From JACZQZ01 sp046756945 (GTDB lineage: Bacteria > Pseudomonadota > Alphaproteobacteria > Rhodospirillales > 2-02-FULL-58-16), in assembly GCA_046756945.1 (NCBI GenBank), contig JBHHXI010000001.1:16508-80507 (forward strand): a DNA stretch of 64,000 nt. The letters are read 5' to 3'. The notes under the pieces are model-generated. The model made no database searches and was not told where the DNA came from. It saw only the letters and a list, made by a program, of their open reading frames with translations. Of the stretch, positions 58,508 through 64,000 are shown piece by piece. Position 1 is the first letter of the stretch; each line of letters opens with the position of its first letter. Position numbers and translations under genes: made by a program.

Positions 58508-59131
58508 ATGTTTGGGAAAAAAAACAGCGACAACAGCGACGCCAAAGCCCAGGGGGAAGAGGGCGCCCGGAAATTCGACGCGCCGCCCTTGAAGCCGTTT
58601 TCCAAGAAGGGATCGCACACGCCGGGGAAACCGCCGGGGCAGGGCGCGTTTCGCGCCGAGATTCCGCGCCGCGTCGTCGAGATTCCGGGCTCGCCCCGGC
58701 GCATCGAGCGGGGCCGGCCCGTAGACGCCGAGAACAAGAAGCTGATTGTCGGACAGGACATCCACCTGAGCGGCGAGATTACGTCGTGCGACAGGCTGGT
58801 GGTCGAGGGCCGGGTCGAAGCGTCGCTCACCAATGCCCGCGTGATCGAGGTCGCCCCCAACGGATTCTTCAAGGGCGACGCCCAGGTGGAAGAGGCCGAC
58901 ATCAGCGGCCGCTACGAAGGCACGTTGATCGCCTACGACAAGCTGACCGTGCGCACCGGCGGGCGGGTAAGCGGGTCCATACGCTACGGCAACATCGTCA
59001 TCGAATCCGGCGGCGAGATCTCGGGCGACATGCACGCCCTGAGCGAGGAGGAGCAGGCGGAAGCGCGGGACGCGCCGGAAACGCCGGACGAGCTTCCGGA
59101 AACGTCCGCCGCATCACCGGAGAAGGCGTGA
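58508..59131 (+). CDS. Bactofilin
   Basis: A 207-residue polymer-forming cytoskeletal protein. A flexible Lys/Pro N-terminal region (about 1-80) precedes the right-handed beta-helix core (about 78-175), with repeats such as LIVGQDIHLSGEITSCDRL, LVVEGRVEAS and IVIESGGEISGDMHA. The C-terminal tail is acidic. Bactofilins recruit cell-wall enzymes and shape the cell. ATG 58508 has GAAGGGG before it. Its TGA overlaps the next GTG. Confidence 0.92.
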   Translation: MFGKKNSDNSDAKAQGEEGARKFDAPPLKPFSKKGSHTPGKPPGQGAFRAEIPRRVVEIPGSPRRIERGRPVDAENKKLIVGQDIHLSGEITSCDRLVVEGRVEASLTNARVIEVAPNGFFKGDAQVEEADISGRYEGTLIAYDKLTVRTGGRVSGSIRYGNIVIESGGEISGDMHALSEEEQAEARDAPETPDELPETSAASPEKA

Positions 59132-59691
59132 GCCGGAAGCCGTTTCTCCCGTCTCGACGTTTCCCGCGGCGGCCGGTGGCCGCGGCCGCGGCGGCGGTAA
59201 TCGCCCTCGGCGCCGCCGCCTGCGAGCCCGTCCAGCCACCGAACGTTACCGATTATTCCGCCACGGAGGCGGCGGACGCAGAGCTCCCCGCCGCGCCCGC
59301 GGAACAAACGCCGGAGGCGGAGACGCCGGCGCCGGAAACCGCGGCCCCGGCGCCGGGGAGCCCGCCGGACCTGGCCATGAGCCCGGATGTGCGCGGGCGT
59401 GACATCGTTCCCGGCCCCGATCGCGTGCCGGCGCCGCGCACCCTGCTCGGCCTCGAACACCACCAGGTGATGGCCCTCTTGGGCGTGCCGTCCTTCAAGC
59501 GGCGCGACGACCCGGCCCAGATCTGGCAGTACCGGGACAGCACCTGCATCCTCGATATCTTCCTCTACCGGCCGGCCGGCGGCGGCGCCTACCGGGTGAC
59601 CCACGTGGAGGTCCGTGGATACGGCGTGATCAAGGTTTCCCAGGAGGATTGCTTCCTCAGCCTGCTCAAGGCGCGGGACGACGGCGCCTGA
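59128..59691 (+). CDS. Putative lipoprotein of unknown function
   Basis: A 187-residue protein. A basic N-terminus and a hydrophobic run (AAAAAVIALGAAAC) end at a Cys near 32, a possible lipobox though the -3 residue is Ala. An Ala/Pro/Glu-rich linker (about 35-85) follows, and the C-terminal 80 residues (LLGLEHHQVMALLGVPSFKR, then WQYRDSTCILDIFLY) resemble the SmpA/OmlA-like fold. GTG 59128 overlaps the bactofilin stop in GTGA, so the two are coupled. It is convergent with nth. Confidence 0.72.
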   Translation: MSRKPFLPSRRFPRRPVAAAAAAVIALGAAACEPVQPPNVTDYSATEAADAELPAAPAEQTPEAETPAPETAAPAPGSPPDLAMSPDVRGRDIVPGPDRVPAPRTLLGLEHHQVMALLGVPSFKRRDDPAQIWQYRDSTCILDIFLYRPAGGGAYRVTHVEVRGYGVIKVSQEDCFLSLLKARDDGA

Positions 59692-59719
59692 GCCGGCGAA
59701 GGCGGGAACCAGGCCGCCC

Positions 59720-60355
59720 TCACTCGACCGTCTTCGCCTCATAACGGCAGAGATCGCGGACCACGCAATCGGCGCACAGCGGCTTGCGCGCCTTGCACAC
59801 GTAGCGGCCGTGCAGGATCAGCCAGTGGTGGGCGTGGTGCTTCCACCGGGCCGGTGTCCGCTTCTCCAGGCCGTGCTCCACCTCGAGCGGCGTTTTTCCC
59901 GGCGCCAGGCCGGTGCGGTTGGCGACCCGGAAGATGTGGGTATCGACGGCGATGGTGGGCTCGCCGAAGGCCACGTTCAGCACCACGTTGGCCGTCTTGC
60001 GCCCGACGCCGGGAAGCGCCTCCAGGGCGGCGCGGTCCCGCGGCACGCTCCCGCCGTGGCGGTCGACCAGGATGCGGCTGAGGCCGATGATGTTCCTGGC
60101 CTTGGTGTTGTAGAGGCCGATGGTCCTGACAAAGCGCTTGAGCCGCGCCTCTCCCAGGGCGAGCATCTTCTCAGGCGTATCCGCCGCCTTGAACAGCGGC
60201 GCCGTCGCCTTGTTGACGCCGACGTCGGTAGCCTGGGCCGACAACACGACGGCCACCAGCAGGGTAAAGGGATCGCCGTAATCGAGCTCGCCCTTGGGCG
60301 ACGGATTGACGGCGGAAAGCCGGCGGTAAAAGGTATCGACGTCGGCTTTCTTCAT
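59720..60355 (-). CDS. nth: Endonuclease III
   Basis: A 211-residue DNA glycosylase/AP lyase for oxidised pyrimidines. The helix-hairpin-helix LPGVGRKTANVVLN (about 112-125) supplies the catalytic Lys, and the Asp is in VDTHIFRVANR (about 136-146). The [4Fe-4S] cluster motif C-x6-C-x2-C-x5-C is complete in CKARKPLCADCVVRDLC. ATG 60355 starts MKKADVDTFYRRL. It follows dapB by 32 nt and its end faces the lipoprotein gene. Confidence 0.95.
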   Translation of the reverse strand: MKKADVDTFYRRLSAVNPSPKGELDYGDPFTLLVAVVLSAQATDVGVNKATAPLFKAADTPEKMLALGEARLKRFVRTIGLYNTKARNIIGLSRILVDRHGGSVPRDRAALEALPGVGRKTANVVLNVAFGEPTIAVDTHIFRVANRTGLAPGKTPLEVEHGLEKRTPARWKHHAHHWLILHGRYVCKARKPLCADCVVRDLCRYEAKTVE

Positions 60356-60387
60356 GGGTGCGTGATGTCTGGCCGGGGCGCGGCCGG

Positions 60388-61188
60388 TCAACCGAAACCG
60401 AGGACGTCGCCCATGGAATAGAGGCCCGGCGGCCTGCCTTCGGTCCACAACGCCGCGCGCACGGCGCCGCGGGCGAAAACGGCGCGCGAGGACGCCTTGT
60501 GTACGAGCTCGACGCGCTCGCCCTCGCCGGCGAAGATCACCGCGTGCTCGCCGGCCACGTCGCCGCCCCTGAGGGTGGCGAAGCCGATGTCGCCGGACCG
60601 CCGTGGCCCGGTGTGGCCGTCGCGGACCCGCTGGGACACGCTTTCCAGCCGGACACCGCGCCCGGCCGCCGCGGCGGCGCCCAGGGCCAGTGCCGTTCCC
60701 GAGGGCGCGTCCACCTTGTGGCGGTGGTGCATCTCGACGATCTCGATGTCGTAGTCGTCTCCGAGAATGGCGGCGCAGCGCTCGGTCAGGCCCAGCAAAA
60801 GATTGACCCCGGGGCTCATGTTGGCGGCCTGGACCACGGCGCACCGCCGGGCGGCCTGGGCGAGGGCGTCATGGTGGGCGGCCTCGAGCCCGGTGGTCCC
60901 GACGATGAGCGCCACGCCGTGCTCGGCGGCCAGCGCCGCGTGGACGGCGGTGGCGTCGGGGGACGTGAAGTCGATCACGGTGTCCGATCGGGTGAAAAGG
61001 GCTTTCGCGTCGTCGCCGACCTCGATTCCCGCCGGTTCCCCGCCGGCGAGAGCGGCGACATCGCTTCCCAGGGCGGCGCTTCCCGGCTGCTCGGTGCCGC
61101 CGGCCAGCGTACAGCCGGCGCCTGCCAGGACCTCGCTCACCACCATGCGGCCCATGCGGCCGGCGCAGCCGACGATTCCGATCTTCAT
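60388..61188 (-). CDS. dapB: 4-hydroxy-tetrahydrodipicolinate reductase
   Basis: A 266-residue lysine and diaminopimelate biosynthesis enzyme. The nucleotide loop GIVGCAGRMGRMV is at 3-15. The catalytic His/Lys motif is in EMHHRHKVDAPSGTAL (about 151-166). DFTSPDA and NMSPGVNLLLGL are also present. Cell-wall diaminopimelate and lysine both come from this step. It lies between dnaJ and nth. Confidence 0.95.
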   Translation of the reverse strand: MKIGIVGCAGRMGRMVVSEVLAGAGCTLAGGTEQPGSAALGSDVAALAGGEPAGIEVGDDAKALFTRSDTVIDFTSPDATAVHAALAAEHGVALIVGTTGLEAAHHDALAQAARRCAVVQAANMSPGVNLLLGLTERCAAILGDDYDIEIVEMHHRHKVDAPSGTALALGAAAAAGRGVRLESVSQRVRDGHTGPRRSGDIGFATLRGGDVAGEHAVIFAGEGERVELVHKASSRAVFARGAVRAALWTEGRPPGLYSMGDVLGFG

Positions 61189-61246
61189 GGCCTTCCCCCC
61201 CTTTCGCGGCCGGCGCCCGGGTGCCGCGGACGCCGCCGCTTGCCCG

Positions 61247-62383
61247 CTACTCCTTCAGGTCCTCCCACAACTCCTTGACCTTGGAGAAGAACCCGTGGGC
61301 TTCCGGGCTGTGCCGGGCGCTGTTGGTCTCCGATTCGAACGTGCGCAGCAGTTCGCGCTGTTTGGCCGTCAGGTTCACCGGCGTCTCCACCACCGCCTGG
61401 ACGAACATGTCGCCGCGGGCGCTGGAGCGGAGCACGGTCATGCCCTTGCCCTTGAGGCGGAACTGGTGCCCGGTCTGGGTTCCGGACGGGATGGTGACGC
61501 GGGTGCGGGCGCCGTCCACGGTCGGCACCTCGATGGTGCCGCCGAGCACCGCCGTGGTCATGGGAATGGGCACCCGGCAATAGATGTTGGCCCCGTCGCG
61601 CTGGAAGATGCGGTGCGGGGCGATGGTCAGGAAGATGTACAGATCGCCCGGCGGCGCCCCGCGCAGCCCGGCCTCGCCCTCGCCGGCGAGGCGGATGCGG
61701 GTGCCGTCCTCGACGCCGGCGGGGATGGTGACCGACAGGTTCTTTTCCTTCTGCACCCGCCCGCCGCCGCCGCAGGTCCTGCACGCTTCCTTGATCACCT
61801 TGCCGCCGCCCTGGCATGACGGACAGGTGCGCTCGACGGTGAAGAAGCCCGACTGGGAACGGATTCTGCCGTGGCCGTGGCAGGTGGCGCAGGTTACGGG
61901 CGCCGCGCCGCCGGCGCCGCCGGTGCCGTTGCAGGCCCCGCAGGTAACCGACGTGGGGACCCGGATGGTTGTCTTTTTGCCGCCGAAGGCGTCCTCGATG
62001 GAGACCTCCATGTTATAGCGCAGGTCGCCGCCGCGTCCCGTGCCGGCGGCGCCGCGGCGCTCCGCCCCGTGGACGAAGTCGCCGAACATCTCGTCGAAGA
62101 TGTCGGCGAAACCGGTGGCGAAGCCGCGTTCGAATCCGGCCGGCCCGCCGCCGCCCGCCTCGAAGGCGGCGTGGCCGAAGCGGTCGTAGGCCGCGCGCTT
62201 CTGGTCGTCCTTGAGCACATGGTAGGCCTCGGCGATTTCCTTGAACTTCTTTTCCGCGGCCTTGCTGCCGGGATTGCGGTCGGGGTGGTGCTCCATGGCC
62301 AGCTTGCGGTAGGCCCGCTTGATCTCGTCGGTGCCGGCGTTCCTGTCCACCCCGAGCTGGGCGTAATAATCCTCTTTGGCCAT
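61247..62383 (-). CDS. dnaJ: Co-chaperone DnaJ
   Basis: A 378-residue Hsp40. The J domain has [15 protein letters not shown] with the HPD motif (about 33-35), then a Gly/Phe-rich linker. Four CxxCxGxG zinc repeats appear as [24 protein letters not shown] and CRTCGGGG, followed by two C-terminal substrate domains. It stimulates DnaK ATPase and delivers clients. It follows dnaK by 94 nt. Confidence 0.97.
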   Translation of the reverse strand: MAKEDYYAQLGVDRNAGTDEIKRAYRKLAMEHHPDRNPGSKAAEKKFKEIAEAYHVLKDDQKRAAYDRFGHAAFEAGGGGPAGFERGFATGFADIFDEMFGDFVHGAERRGAAGTGRGGDLRYNMEVSIEDAFGGKKTTIRVPTSVTCGACNGTGGAGGAAPVTCATCHGHGRIRSQSGFFTVERTCPSCQGGGKVIKEACRTCGGGGRVQKEKNLSVTIPAGVEDGTRIRLAGEGEAGLRGAPPGDLYIFLTIAPHRIFQRDGANIYCRVPIPMTTAVLGGTIEVPTVDGARTRVTIPSGTQTGHQFRLKGKGMTVLRSSARGDMFVQAVVETPVNLTAKQRELLRTFESETNSARHSPEAHGFFSKVKELWEDLKE

Positions 62384-62477
62384 CAGGTGCGCCTCACGGA
62401 AATGCGCGGCCCGGGCGCAAGCTCACGGTCCGCCGGAGAGGTGTACATGCCTTTTCCGTCCCTCGGGCGGTGCGCGC

Positions 62478-64000
<1,523 letters not shown>

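Overview
The window is GC-rich chromosomal DNA from an alphaproteobacterium, most likely of the Rhodospirillales. This is inferred from gene content and order, without a database search. The lineage markers are Irr- and Fur-type regulators, a MucR regulator, a FabA/FabB/FabI operon beside irr, two-ACT GlnD, a SAM-II riboswitch before metK, and the block fur-miaB-phoH-ybeY-corC-lnt-XRE-metK-trmB-rimP-nusA-ylxR-infB-rbfA-truB-rpsO-pnp. No tRNA, rRNA, CRISPR array, insertion sequence or prophage was seen. Almost every stretch is housekeeping core, and most genes lie on the minus strand.

Layout. (1) 1-8.3 kb: rpsT with its terminator, an enoyl-CoA hydratase, a secreted protein, mutM and ubiE. Then comes a plus-strand run of coaBC, dut, an Rrf2 regulator, cysK, moeB and a DsrE-like gene, the last four forming a likely sulfur-handling unit. 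(2) 8.3-14.4 kb: an array of intergenic hairpins, an aminotransferase IV gene, a 2-hydroxyacid dehydrogenase and an SH3 protein. Next is a three-gene unit of rubrerythrin, a CCG-type iron-sulfur protein and DUF3501, which adjoins irr. (3) 14.4-17.5 kb: fabA-fabB-fabI for unsaturated fatty-acid synthesis. (4) 17.5-27.1 kb: the classic translation operon rimP-nusA-ylxR-infB-rbfA-truB-rpsO-pnp. (5) 27.2-36.8 kb: trmB, metK under a SAM-II riboswitch, an XRE regulator, lnt, corC, ybeY, phoH, miaB, fur and mucR.

(6) 36.8-41 kb: a TusA-like sulfur carrier, tsaB, a D-Ala-D-Ala dipeptidase, a polysaccharide deacetylase and a Bax-type glucosaminidase, which look like an envelope group. (7) 41-52.4 kb: trpS, murJ, glnD, a cysteine hydrolase inserted on the other strand, mutS, and divergently maeB. 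(8) 52.6-59.7 kb: a Pit phosphate transporter, a macro-domain protein, an AmpG-like permease, a small Cys-rich protein, a PfkB kinase, an EI24 membrane protein, a bactofilin and a lipoprotein. (9) 59.7-64 kb: nth, dapB, dnaJ and the 3' part of dnaK, which runs off the right edge.

The most interesting signals are regulatory and small-scale. They are the SAM-II riboswitch, a 37-bp near-perfect dyad ahead of irr, an AT-rich box above a good promoter for the rubrerythrin unit, a perfect 19-bp palindrome ahead of ampG, and the multi-hairpin repeat after the DsrE gene. Others are the NusA/YlxR overlap, MutM lacking its fourth zinc cysteine, and a cysteine-poor Rrf2 regulator paired with cysK. I found no convincing wholly new multi-gene system. 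The closest candidates are the rubrerythrin/CCG/DUF3501 unit and the Rrf2-cysK-moeB-dsrE unit, both of uncertain function.
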